From the IMG/VR virus record IMGVR_UViG_3300007640_000265, positions 1 through 22,463 of that record: 22,463 nt of DNA; one strand, given 5' to 3'. The position numbers and the translations under genes are program-made. The notes below the pieces were generated by a model. The model had not been told where the DNA came from, ran no database searches, and saw only the letters and a list, made by a program, of their open reading frames with translations. Below, piece by piece: positions 6,949-15,370 of the stretch. The first letter of the stretch is position 1. Every line of letters starts with the position of its first letter. The stretch comes from a virus.

Positions 6949-7813
6949 TTACTTGTTCCTCTTCGCTAGAGTGTTGTGTTGAGGGATCGACGAATGTCAA
7001 TTCCTTGTTAGGTTCTGGCTTACCGCTACTCATTTTATCCATAAGTTTACCCAAGTGCGGTTCTTCCAACGTGTCTAGCCTACCCGAACGATCTTTTGCG
7101 GGATAGCCCCACTCATTCAACGGCTGACACACGAAAGCACGATACTGACCGTGATCACCAGTTAGAATTGCCATTGTGATCATTTCATCAACAATCCCGG
7201 GCAATTCACGACCAGTTTTCGAGCCTTCAATTTGCAGCGCATATTGCTTGCGCCCATAATCATCTGTGATCTCATCTAAGATGCCGACAAAGATAACGTT
7301 CTTTTCGCGGATGTGTTGCAGGTGTGTTAGCCAAGACATCATTTCGCGACCATGCATCCCATAGGCTGCACGAGTATCTAGCTTCCCAGAGCGATCAGAA
7401 CGCGCCTCTGGTTGCTGTAGACACCACTGGAAGCACAAACGTCCTGCAACTGTAATAGAGTCTACAAAGAGCGTATCGTACTTCGACATCATTTCCACGC
7501 TGTCACCAAACATCGACACGACATAATCGTAGTGCGCTTGACTGTATGGCTGATCTTCACTCAGCGCGGGATTTGGACCCCCAATAAAACATGCGAGGTC
7601 ACGACACTCTTGCCATGTTCGTGGACGTAGAACGTCAACAGGGAACCCTTCGATAGCGGCATCCCCTGCCTCTAAGTCTAAGAACACAGTGGATTCAGGA
7701 TTTAGGGTACGGGCCAGTGTGGTTTTACCCACACCGCTTGCACCGCATACTACGATCTTGTGGCCTTTCTTTTCAGCTAGGCGTTGATCGGCTGTGATAA
7801 TTTGTAGGGCCAT
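6941..7813 (-). CDS. Sak4-like AAA ATPase (RecA-type single-strand annealing)
   Basis: This 290-residue protein resembles the AAA_24/Sak4 group of RecA-fold ATPases, phage recombinases that anneal or exchange single strands. Walker A GASGVGKT is at about 24-31, followed by TVFLDLEAG (about 42-50). The Walker B region is TLFVDS (about 114-119). A sensor-like segment VIFVGILDEITDDYG (about 173-187) and a conserved QIEGSKTGRELPGIVDE block follow. The start overlaps the previous stop as TAATG. The gene is flanked by a DUF669 SSB-like gene and a small coiled-coil gene, an arrangement that supports a recombination role. Confidence 0.87.
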   Translation of the reverse strand: MALQIITADQRLAEKKGHKIVVCGASGVGKTTLARTLNPESTVFLDLEAGDAAIEGFPVDVLRPRTWQECRDLACFIGGPNPALSEDQPYSQAHYDYVVSMFGDSVEMMSKYDTLFVDSITVAGRLCFQWCLQQPEARSDRSGKLDTRAAYGMHGREMMSWLTHLQHIREKNVIFVGILDEITDDYGRKQYALQIEGSKTGRELPGIVDEMITMAILTGDHGQYRAFVCQPLNEWGYPAKDRSGRLDTLEEPHLGKLMDKMSSGKPEPNKELTFVDPSTQHSSEEEQVNA

Positions 7814-8211
7814 TAGTCTACCTCTTCGATTGAGAAACCACCAATTTCCACGCTACGGCATGGCTCAAGCATTTCTTGAATAGCGGGTGGTGCGGCTGTG
7901 TATTTACGCTCATCTACTGCAAGCGTAAGTTTTCCATAGTGACGTGCATCCTGCTCTGGCATGGACTGCAACACGTTACCAAGCTGATCTTGATCCCACA
8001 CGACCTTCTTGCGCACCGTAGCTTTGAGCTTACGATTACCCGCAACAATATATGTGGTGCCAAAGTCTTTACCGTCTGCGCGTAACGCATCACGGGCTTG
8101 GTCTAAGAATGTATCTGAGATTTGTTGTTCGATGTCTTTAAGTTCGACCTTCAAGTCCGCAATCACGTACTTGAGTTCTTCTCGACGTTCGAACAGTTCA
8201 CGACTATTCAT
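7813..8211 (-). CDS. Hypothetical coiled-coil protein of recombination module
   Basis: This encodes 132 residues. About residues 5-45 form a charged, heptad-like helix (ERREELKYVIADLKVELKDI), probably a coiled coil. The rest is mixed alpha/beta with KLKATVRKKVVWDQDQLGNV and YGKLTLAVDERKYTAAPP. Small proteins of this general shape often precede Sak4-like ATPases in phages, but I cannot name the family with confidence. The ATG at 8211 has a clear AAAGGA site 5-7 bases upstream. This is the first gene after the promoter and operator candidate at 8276-8250, so it may open the early operon. Its stop overlaps the ATPase start. Confidence 0.75.
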   Translation of the reverse strand: MNSRELFERREELKYVIADLKVELKDIEQQISDTFLDQARDALRADGKDFGTTYIVAGNRKLKATVRKKVVWDQDQLGNVLQSMPEQDARHYGKLTLAVDERKYTAAPPAIQEMLEPCRSVEIGGFSIEEVD

Positions 8212-8249
8212 GTCGATTCCTTTCCGCTTTAAATTACTAGAACCCTATC

Positions 8250-8276
8250 TATCCCATATAGCTTGGGATATGTCAA
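8250..8276 (-). promoter_or_regulatory. Candidate early promoter with embedded inverted-repeat operator
   Basis: On the minus strand a consensus -35 TTGACA (8276-8271) overlaps the DUF1064 stop codon. Right behind it lies a perfect 7-base inverted repeat, TATCCCA-N7-TGGGATA (8270-8250 on the minus strand). It fills the space where a repressor would block polymerase. The -10 is weak (GATAGA or TAGATA, depending on spacing). The segment GCTTGGGAT (8261-8269, plus strand) recurs at 8617-8625 inside the candidate promoter of the regulator gene. The promoter would drive the recombination/replication genes. Confidence 0.45.
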
Positions 8277-8647
8277 CGACTTTTTTTAGATAAAAATATT
8301 TCTATGCCGTGAACAGCCTTCATGAGTTTCTTTTTTAGTTTAAACTCAGGGGTTTCGACGCCCTTGGCATCTTCGACCACCTCGTACCAGTCGCCGTTCT
8401 TGTCCTGCTTTTGATAGCGGAAGTCTGCAATGTATGCGCAAATCTTTTCACCATTGACCGCTATGTTGTACCGCACTTGTAGTTCAAGGTCTTTGACCCG
8501 ATCTGCGCGTTCGAGCGATTTCAGATACAAATACCGCTCTGACTCCCACTTGGAGTCAAACTTGATGCCATCCACAGTTACTTTCTTGTTGCCGTACTTG
8601 GGTCTTGACCCACGTCGCTTGGGATTATATACAGTAGGAAACGTCAT
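8273..8647 (-). CDS. DUF1064 nuclease, PD-(D/E)XK fold
   Basis: This 124-residue protein resembles DUF1064, a phage family with a PD-(D/E)XK nuclease fold related to Holliday junction resolvases. Seen: the N-terminal YGNKKVTVDGIKFDSKWESE, where the Glu of KWESERY is the likely first metal ligand (about residue 35). Then come YIADFRY with the conserved Asp (about 74) and VVEDAKG with the acidic-x-Lys catalytic pair (about 90-94). Its role is probably to resolve branched recombination or replication intermediates. The ATG at 8647 is only 2 bases from the ATG of the divergent plus-strand gene. It therefore has no private upstream region and must be transcribed by read-through from the virion genes or from a promoter inside the opposing gene. 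Confidence 0.85.
   Translation of the reverse strand: MTFPTVYNPKRRGSRPKYGNKKVTVDGIKFDSKWESERYLYLKSLERADRVKDLELQVRYNIAVNGEKICAYIADFRYQKQDKNGDWYEVVEDAKGVETPEFKLKKKLMKAVHGIEIFLSKKSR
8605..8633 (+). promoter_or_regulatory. Candidate promoter of the plus-strand regulator gene
   Basis: TTGACC (8605-8610) and TATACA (8628-8633) are separated by 17 bases, ahead of the plus-strand ATG at 8650. The -35 overlaps the short palindrome GGGTC-TT-GACCC (8600-8611), and the spacer holds GCTTGGGAT (8617-8625). The whole element lies within the opposite-strand DUF1064 coding region, so coding constraint may explain part of it. Confidence 0.4.
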
Positions 8648-8649
8648 TT

Positions 8650-8883
8650 ATGGGAAATTCCTCTATGCCAAATCCAGTAAAATACAAATCAGTCGGTGTT
8701 TCAATAGAGGCTTACGACAAATTAGTTTATATCGCAGAAAAAGAAGATCGCGCCATTGGGCGTCAGTTGTCGCGCATGATTGACGAGGCATACGATGAGA
8801 TTCAAGCGCGTGTGAACGCACGGCAATCATACCGCCCTGCCGCAGTTGGCATTGGCGGTATCGCTTCAGTTATTGAAGACTAG
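8650..8883 (+). CDS. Small ribbon-helix-helix-like regulator, only plus-strand gene
   Basis: This 77-residue protein resembles the Arc/CopG ribbon-helix-helix DNA-binding fold. A short basic strand KYKSVGVSIEAYDKLVYIAE (about 11-30) is followed by a second helix, IGRQLSRMIDEAYDEIQARV (about 37-56), and an Ala/Gly-rich tail. It is the only convincing plus-strand gene. Its start lies 2 bases from that of the divergent DUF1064 gene, and its TAG overlaps the TAG of the convergent 962-residue virion gene within CTAG. Minus-strand transcripts running from virion to replication genes would be antisense to it. The ATG at 8650 has AGGAAA about 10 bases upstream. A second in-frame ATG at 8665 (MPNPVKYK) is possible. 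A repressor or autoregulator role is inference from fold and position. Confidence 0.8.
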   Translation: MGNSSMPNPVKYKSVGVSIEAYDKLVYIAEKEDRAIGRQLSRMIDEAYDEIQARVNARQSYRPAAVGIGGIASVIED

Positions 8884-11768
8884 AGTAGTCCCATATTCCC
8901 AAGTCCGCCCAGTAGTGTAGCTGCCACTGCTGGGTTTTGCTTTGCCTGCTCACGAATGCTGGAGCTTTGCGGCAGGCTGGGCATTTCTACCGGGGCAACT
9001 TCAGGAACTGGAATAGTTGTTCGGGTTATCTGTGGCGCTGCCGGGACGCGAGATTCAAGTTGCTCGCCTAAGCCTTCAGCAATACGCTCCGCTTCCGCAC
9101 CTAATGAGGATGTAACTCCTGCAATGCCACGAGCAGTCTGCTGACGAGCCGCTGCGCCAAGAACATCGTTTAGTGTTTCTAAGAAAACCTTCATCTTTCC
9201 AGATTTAGTTTTTTGCGTTGCCGCCTGTGGTCCGTACTTCTTCATGAATGTTGTATAGAACGGTCCTGTGGACAGCACACGACCTACGACACTAAGCCGA
9301 GCAAGTGTTCCCAAATTCTCTAACGGACTGGCTGCAATGTTGGCGGCAACAAGATCACCACCTTCAGCAGATACGCCAAGAACCTTCATGTTTTGACCAA
9401 ATAAACCGATAGCTTTCGCTTCTTCTGGATCAAACAGCGCATCAATCTTGCCAGACTTTTTAGCCTGTTCGATTCGCTTGGATAGCAGTTTGAATGCTTT
9501 CTTGTCTGTTAAGAATGTATCTTCGAAGTCACCGATCAGACTTTGCATATAGTATGACTGCAACTCTGCGCGTTCCGCAGGCTTGTCTTTAAAGAACTTG
9601 CCTAGCTGTGTGATGTCTTCACCACGCATAGATGGGCTTGCAAGAAGATCAGCAGCTTCACTGGATGTGATGTTGCCGCTACGAAGTTTGCGAGCGACTT
9701 GAACTGCGTCAAAGTCTGCCTTCTCCTTCATAATATCCCGAACATTTTTTAGCAGATTGACGCCAGCATCGTCCGCCCCGGATGCAACAAAGTCATCAAT
9801 CACGCTTTGATCAATTCTAGTAAGAGACAAAGAATCTAGCTGGTCAGCCAGCTTTCTGACTTCTTTTGCTTGTGACCCGAACAATTCATCGGCTGTTGTG
9901 CCCAGCGCCTCCAGCTTTTCTTTAAATCTGCTACCACTAAACTTTCTTGTGGAATCTAAAGTTGATCCTGACTCACGCATTGCCTTACGCAACCATTCGC
10001 CTGCGGCACGATTGCGAATATCATCAAATGCACCTTTGCCTAGATTGGTTTCTATCACGGACTGAGCATCTTTTAAGAGCTTAGGGTTGTCTGCTCTAAT
10101 AAGGTTATTATAAGCATTTTGAGGGTTTAGTTCTTTCCCACCCTTTACTGCTTTGTTCAAACTTTTCAGGCTTGCCGCACTAGATGTTTTTTCAAACGCA
10201 TCCATGCCATCGCTAAAAAACTTGCGGACTTTAGGAATCTCTTGAGCGACCTTTCTCATCAATGCCTTGTCTTCAGCCGTGGCTGCACCAGACTCCATCA
10301 TGTCGCGGAAAGTCTTGCGACGGAATGCGTTTTCAACAGCTTGTGGTGAAATGAAAGCATCCAACTTATCAAGAAAGTTATCTTTCATTAATCTAACACT
10401 GTCTGAGCCATAGTTGCCCATCCATGTGTCATTCAATGTTTTACGAGCTTTGTAGATTTGAGTGAATGACGCATCGTCTGGCAGTTTCATCAATTCATCA
10501 ACAGCCTGTCGAGACTTTCCAAGGTTACCACTACCCGCTGCGACTAAACGATCTAGTTCAACCTGCGCATCTGCTTTCAATCCACGAGTGTTAAACAATC
10601 GCGCATCACCAACCGCACTTGTTGTTAAGTTCTGAATGTTGGCATATTTCTTTTGAACTTCATCATCAAATGCCTTGAAAGCATTTACAAAAGCATTTTG
10701 GATGTCTGCGTTGAGCGCAGCGTCTTTGTCCGCTGCTTTACCCATTTGAACCGCAATGTCATCCATGTGCTTGATTAGATTGTTTGTCGCCATCTTTTCA
10801 GCTTGCAACAATGCGGTGTCGCCTGACTTAACAGCGTTTGTCAAAACTGCCGCCGTGCGATCAATGTCCAAACCACCTTCAGCACCATATGATCTTAGCT
10901 TTTCTAAGTCAGCCATGATTTGATCATGATTGTCTCTAAGACGCTTAGATGTGCCCAATGCCTTTTCTGACATTGCTTGCTGACGACCAATCAATGATGG
11001 ACCGCCCATAGCTGAAATGGATGGTTTATAGTTAGAACCAATGGCCTCTGCGACTTCTTGCTGCGCTTGCGGTGTTAACTTCGCACCAACACGACCACGA
11101 CCCGCTATCCCGCCGAAACCTCTAGCAACAAGACCAAAGATACCTTCACCCGCAGCACCGATAGCTGCTTCGGTTAAGATGTCACCACCGATGTCGCCTA
11201 ATTCCTGACGCTGTACGCCCTGTAACGACTCTGTAGCTTCTTCAACAGCTTTACCTGCGCCAGTACCAAGTCCCGCACCGATAACCGCACCTAGAAGCGG
11301 CACAGGGATTGCTGCTTGCCCTGCAAGCGCACCTGCAACACCACCAACAATCTCTTCACCCGCAGAGCCTACAAAGTCTTGTAGGTCCATAAGAGAGAAA
11401 CCGCTTTCATCAATTGCTATTGGTTTATCGGTATCTACGCCAATTAACGCAGCACCTCTTGGTGTTAGGGCAAGATTGCCACGGCTATCACGGATGTAAT
11501 CACCTTCACGAAATCCGTACTTCGAAAGAACTGCTTCTTCTTCACCGCCTGTTTCAGCACGAGCCAACTGACGACGCAACTTAGATTCTCGAATCCCAGT
11601 CTCTCTGTCAATTGGTGTTTCATCTTTAGAGGCAAGTGGAGAAACTGGCCTGTCCATTTGCTTGATCAAACGCTCGGCTTGTAGCATCTCAGGATACGTT
11701 GGCTTATCCCCTTTGATTTCAAAAGGGATAAACTCTCCGGGTCTGATTTCAAGCTGAATCTCAGGCAT
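8880..11768 (-). CDS. Large putative internal/ejected virion protein
   Basis: This 962-residue protein of unknown function has the character of a phage internal or ejection protein. About residues 138-172 and 200-222 are Gly/Ala/Val-rich and hydrophobic, suggesting membrane-active segments that could help DNA cross the cell envelope. Most of the remainder is helical and charged. The C-terminus is Pro-rich (APVEMPSLPQSS) and ends in a small hydrophobic Leu/Gly tail. No lytic transglycosylase motif is evident. The start at 11768 follows the previous stop by 2 bases with AGGAAA upstream. Its stop overlaps that of the convergent regulator gene. Two CCGAACA-type motifs lie within the gene (about 9738 and 9878), with a reversed copy at 9018. 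The ejection role is inferred from composition and position among virion genes. Confidence 0.75.
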   Translation of the reverse strand: MPEIQLEIRPGEFIPFEIKGDKPTYPEMLQAERLIKQMDRPVSPLASKDETPIDRETGIRESKLRRQLARAETGGEEEAVLSKYGFREGDYIRDSRGNLALTPRGAALIGVDTDKPIAIDESGFSLMDLQDFVGSAGEEIVGGVAGALAGQAAIPVPLLGAVIGAGLGTGAGKAVEEATESLQGVQRQELGDIGGDILTEAAIGAAGEGIFGLVARGFGGIAGRGRVGAKLTPQAQQEVAEAIGSNYKPSISAMGGPSLIGRQQAMSEKALGTSKRLRDNHDQIMADLEKLRSYGAEGGLDIDRTAAVLTNAVKSGDTALLQAEKMATNNLIKHMDDIAVQMGKAADKDAALNADIQNAFVNAFKAFDDEVQKKYANIQNLTTSAVGDARLFNTRGLKADAQVELDRLVAAGSGNLGKSRQAVDELMKLPDDASFTQIYKARKTLNDTWMGNYGSDSVRLMKDNFLDKLDAFISPQAVENAFRRKTFRDMMESGAATAEDKALMRKVAQEIPKVRKFFSDGMDAFEKTSSAASLKSLNKAVKGGKELNPQNAYNNLIRADNPKLLKDAQSVIETNLGKGAFDDIRNRAAGEWLRKAMRESGSTLDSTRKFSGSRFKEKLEALGTTADELFGSQAKEVRKLADQLDSLSLTRIDQSVIDDFVASGADDAGVNLLKNVRDIMKEKADFDAVQVARKLRSGNITSSEAADLLASPSMRGEDITQLGKFFKDKPAERAELQSYYMQSLIGDFEDTFLTDKKAFKLLSKRIEQAKKSGKIDALFDPEEAKAIGLFGQNMKVLGVSAEGGDLVAANIAASPLENLGTLARLSVVGRVLSTGPFYTTFMKKYGPQAATQKTKSGKMKVFLETLNDVLGAAARQQTARGIAGVTSSLGAEAERIAEGLGEQLESRVPAAPQITRTTIPVPEVAPVEMPSLPQSSSIREQAKQNPAVAATLLGGLGNMGLL

Positions 11769-11770
11769 TA

Positions 11771-13657
11771 CTATTTCCTAACTAGCTTACCATCCACAAA
11801 CACAAGTGAACCTAATCCTTGCAGGTCTTCAAACGTACCATACTTTTCAAGAATCTTATCATAAGTTCCTGCTTGGTGGTTAGATGGATCAAGCAACTCT
11901 TCAAGTGCGTTATCAAAGTCATTTTGCTTTGCAGCGAAGATTTGATCAAGACCATCAAGCGCGTTTAATGAAGCATCAAGGTTTGTAAAGAAGCCAATGT
12001 TACCCATCAAATCATCTGTCCACATTTCAACGTCTTTGTTTGAAATGCCATTACCAGTCTCTTGTGTAAGAAAACGCTTGTATTGGTTGAGCAGCTTTTT
12101 CGTTTCGTAGTTGTAGTCTTCGACGTTAGTCGGCTCACCAGTCAAATACTGTGACGGAGCGATAGCCTTCATCAAAGAGTGTAGCTTTTGGTATGCGACT
12201 TCTACAGTACCGCCGCCCTCTGCAATCTCTGTCGCCGCTGTACGCAACGCTTCAATTGTCTCACGCGCATCAACAACACCATCACGACCTTGAATGTGCT
12301 TACGAATTGCAGCTTCAGGCTTTAGGAAGAAGCCACCGTTCGGGTCTTTCGAATCATAGACATATGGAACTTTCCATGATTCTGATGAGCCTTGACCGTC
12401 TACAAACTTCCGATCCTTAGTCTTGCTATAGTCGCCACCAGTTGTCTGAGCCTTCAAGACTTCTAAATTCGCATCTAAAGTAGCTTTTGCGTCTTGCTCT
12501 TTCATTTTTAAATTGGATTCATACCATTTCAGGTATTTCTCTTGAGCAAAATCTTTATCGGCTTTTGCTGCCGCTAATGCCGCATCAACATCTGCACGAC
12601 GCTGCTGCAATGCGTATTGACCTGCCGCAAGCTGTGCAGCTTTTGCGTCCGCAGTTGCCTTGTCTATATATGGCATCGCTGCTTCACCCGCTGTGCTCAA
12701 CGCTTGAAGAGCACCAGAGAAGCCTTTGCCACCTGTTTTGTTATTCATTAATGCAAGACCAAACGCCATAAGAGCACGGCTTTTGTCGATCTTACCGCTT
12801 GCATCAATTCCTGTGGCTTCCTGAAACTCTTTCTTATACCGAGCAATTGCATCCGCTTTGGACTCACCCTTCTTGGGTTTTGATACATCAGCCATAGCTG
12901 CGTTGAACGCTTCTTCAGCCGCGTTTGTCTTTTTCGAGTCTTTTGTCAAAGATTCACGCATCTTCATATAAGCTGCGCGTTCGCCCGGTTTTTCAACAGT
13001 TGTGCCACGTCCACCTGTCGTAGCCGCTTGAAGAGTTTCTTCAGGCGTTGGCATTTGATCATCAACAGCAGGTTTGGGCTTAGGCTTCGCATCTATCTGC
13101 GAAAGTAATGCACCAATCTCATCAACTGAGTCCGCTGCAAACACATCTGCGTCATCATCCATAGCTGCAATGCGAGCCGCTTCGTCTGCTAGTATCTCAC
13201 GTTGACGCAAGTTTCCTACGTCCTCAAAACGGCCCGGGGCTGCGGCATCTTGAATAGCGCGACGGGCTTTTTCCATTGCGCCAAGATCAGATTCACCAAA
13301 GCTAAAAGACTGGCCTGACGGCGTTTTTATGTTGCCAGTACCACCGAAAAATCCACCTTCGTCTTCATAAAGACCCTCAAGCGGTACAGACAGTGAGTCA
13401 TCCATTGTCCGCTCCGCATAGCTCTCAAGTAGCTCAGGTGGAAGACCTGCATCTGCCATTTCTATAAATGAAGCCATGCGACCACCGGGGGATGTTCTTG
13501 CGCTAGGTATGTTTGCAAACATTCCTGCCGCTTCTGGCCCCTCAAGAGCAAACAAACTTTCTAGACCGCCACGAGGCGTTGTTCGGTCTGGGTTGTCCAT
13601 ATAGCGTTGAGCTACTTCCTCGTACCGTTGTAGCGGCGTCATAGGTCTTCTAGCCAT
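11771..13657 (-). CDS. Putative structural or internal virion protein
   Basis: This 628-residue protein is of unknown function. The N-terminal 200 residues are acidic and low in predicted structure (for example DDDADVFAADSVDEI). Residues about 285-330 hold a Gly/Ala-rich stretch, ALMAFGLALMNNKTGGKGFS. Residues about 335-405 form a long Ala/Lys/Gln-rich helix (QRRADVDAALAAAKADKDFA), probably a coiled coil. The C-terminal domain is mixed helical (TKKLLNQYKRFLTQETGNG). The ATG at 13657 has AGAGG 5 bases upstream. It lies between two other large coiled-coil genes, typical of internal or tail-core proteins of marine tailed phages. The assignment as structural is contextual. Confidence 0.75.
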   Translation of the reverse strand: MARRPMTPLQRYEEVAQRYMDNPDRTTPRGGLESLFALEGPEAAGMFANIPSARTSPGGRMASFIEMADAGLPPELLESYAERTMDDSLSVPLEGLYEDEGGFFGGTGNIKTPSGQSFSFGESDLGAMEKARRAIQDAAAPGRFEDVGNLRQREILADEAARIAAMDDDADVFAADSVDEIGALLSQIDAKPKPKPAVDDQMPTPEETLQAATTGGRGTTVEKPGERAAYMKMRESLTKDSKKTNAAEEAFNAAMADVSKPKKGESKADAIARYKKEFQEATGIDASGKIDKSRALMAFGLALMNNKTGGKGFSGALQALSTAGEAAMPYIDKATADAKAAQLAAGQYALQQRRADVDAALAAAKADKDFAQEKYLKWYESNLKMKEQDAKATLDANLEVLKAQTTGGDYSKTKDRKFVDGQGSSESWKVPYVYDSKDPNGGFFLKPEAAIRKHIQGRDGVVDARETIEALRTAATEIAEGGGTVEVAYQKLHSLMKAIAPSQYLTGEPTNVEDYNYETKKLLNQYKRFLTQETGNGISNKDVEMWTDDLMGNIGFFTNLDASLNALDGLDQIFAAKQNDFDNALEELLDPSNHQAGTYDKILEKYGTFEDLQGLGSLVFVDGKLVRK

Positions 13658-13666
13658 ATAAACCTC

Positions 13667-15370
13667 TTATCCCATTTGGTTTAGACCCTGCATTGTTGCG
13701 TATGTTCCAACGCCCTGCATGAATGGGTCTACTTGTGTCTGCGGTGTCTGTGTATATTGGCTATACATAGACGCTGATGGCGATCCTGCCACGAATGTCT
13801 GACCGTAGCTGTATGGTGCCAAGGCTTGCTGCGTTTTCGATAGCTCATTCTGACGCTTGAAGTCTTCGGCCTGTTGAGCATATTGACGCTCTTTGCCGCC
13901 CATTTCGTACATGAACTGCATATCGGCAGGAGACATACCTGCAAACACGCGACCAATGTCTGCCGCTGTGCCTGCTAACTGACCATATGCTTGACCGATG
14001 TCAGCTTGCGCACCGCCGATCTGACCGTATGTCTGACCAAGGCCACCCATCAAACGGCCTGCTTCTAGGCTGCGTTTCTTTTCGTCTTCAGCCGCTCTTG
14101 CTTGCGCCTCTGCACTTGAAAGACCCATGCTACGATACATGTCAGCCGCTTTCAGCATACGATCTTCACCAGACTCAAATGCCTGTGCCTCTGCGCCCAA
14201 CTGCGTTGTGCCCAAGCGACCAAGCTCCTGACCGCCTGCCAATTGACGCTTCATGGCATCTTCATATGCTTTTTGCTTCATTTGGCCTTCGGTAGTTGCG
14301 GCGGCTAGACCACGTTTCGCTGCATCTTCAAACGCCTGTGATTCAATAATAGTGCCTTTTGCACCTAGCTCACCAGTTAGACCAGATGCCTGTAATGCAC
14401 GTTTGCGCTCGGCCTCGTCAGTCGCCATAGCGTTCGCCATGGACTTGTCGTAACCTTGAGACAAAAGGTTCGCAACGGTTTGTTGCTTTGTTTCTTCGAT
14501 AGCACGTTCAGTTTCTGCGGCTTGAACACCCGCACGAGAACCGCCAAAAGCACCTGCACCAATCGCCTGCGCTGCACCCGCTTGACGACGCTTCGCACCC
14601 TCACGATCAATCTTTTTAAGAGCAGCATCAATGACCTGCTCTTTGTAGGGGTCCATAAACTCTGTTACGCTAGTTGGATCAAAGCTACCTAAGCCTTGCT
14701 CGGCAAGTTCAAATGCACGACCAGTTCTGCGATCAAAGGCACCTTCTGCGCCAAATTGACCGCCTGAGTCTAGACTTGAAGGTGAGAACTGACCAAGACC
14801 ACCTTCGATTGTTGTTTTAGCACCGCCTAGTAGATTTTGTGCGCGGCCTTGCGCATCAAAAGTATCTGTGCCTTGCTGAATGTCGCTACGAACACCTGAC
14901 AACGCAGTGTCATAGATGTTCTTTACGCCTGTAGTGCCACGGCCCTCTTGCAAATATGTCTTCGCATCTGGAAAGTAATCTGTAAGTGCTTTTCCAATAG
15001 ATGTTGCGCCAGTTTCTAACGCAGTACCTGCTTCTGGCAAATAGCGTGGCTTGCCATCATCCGTCTGAAAGTACGGGATATAGCGATCCATAAACGCTTG
15101 GCGTTGCTCTGCATCACCAAGTGTAGCCGTTACAGCCGCCTGAAGTGGATCGGCACCCGCCTGATCGTAGTCTGGAATGTTAAATAGTTCAGGGTCATCA
15201 ATGATGCCGCCCATCAGAGTTCCAGCAGGAATTATTTCTCCAGTTACTGGATCAGTCGTTTCCTCAGTAGTGGGCGTACCAAAAATTCGGGCAAGAAGTG
15301 CCTGATCTATGTCTTGAATATACTGCGGACGGGCCTGCGTTATCGTGGATTCTGTTACTGTATCAGCCAT
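13667..15370 (-). CDS. Putative virion protein rich in Gly, Ala and Gln
   Basis: This 567-residue protein resembles structural proteins seen repeatedly in uncultured marine phages (from memory, no search). Residues about 235-265 hold MDPYKEQVIDAALKKIDREG, a recognisable conserved block, followed by GAFGGSRAGVQAAETERAI. From about 270 to 440 the chain is helical and Ala/Gln/Lys-rich. Around 443-475 short Gly/Gln/Tyr repeats appear (LGQTYGQIGGAQADIGQAYG). The end is Gln/Tyr/Thr-rich and low in complexity. Start and upstream stop overlap as TAATG. It probably belongs to the internal core or tail, but the exact role is unknown. Confidence 0.75.
   Translation of the reverse strand: MADTVTESTITQARPQYIQDIDQALLARIFGTPTTEETTDPVTGEIIPAGTLMGGIIDDPELFNIPDYDQAGADPLQAAVTATLGDAEQRQAFMDRYIPYFQTDDGKPRYLPEAGTALETGATSIGKALTDYFPDAKTYLQEGRGTTGVKNIYDTALSGVRSDIQQGTDTFDAQGRAQNLLGGAKTTIEGGLGQFSPSSLDSGGQFGAEGAFDRRTGRAFELAEQGLGSFDPTSVTEFMDPYKEQVIDAALKKIDREGAKRRQAGAAQAIGAGAFGGSRAGVQAAETERAIEETKQQTVANLLSQGYDKSMANAMATDEAERKRALQASGLTGELGAKGTIIESQAFEDAAKRGLAAATTEGQMKQKAYEDAMKRQLAGGQELGRLGTTQLGAEAQAFESGEDRMLKAADMYRSMGLSSAEAQARAAEDEKKRSLEAGRLMGGLGQTYGQIGGAQADIGQAYGQLAGTAADIGRVFAGMSPADMQFMYEMGGKERQYAQQAEDFKRQNELSKTQQALAPYSYGQTFVAGSPSASMYSQYTQTPQTQVDPFMQGVGTYATMQGLNQMG

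Noticed and set aside
8179-8197. GTTCGAACAGTTC as an alphaproteobacterial LexA-like box
   Set aside because: The spacing between GTTC elements is shorter than the usual GTTC-N7-GTTC, and the site is inside a coding region.
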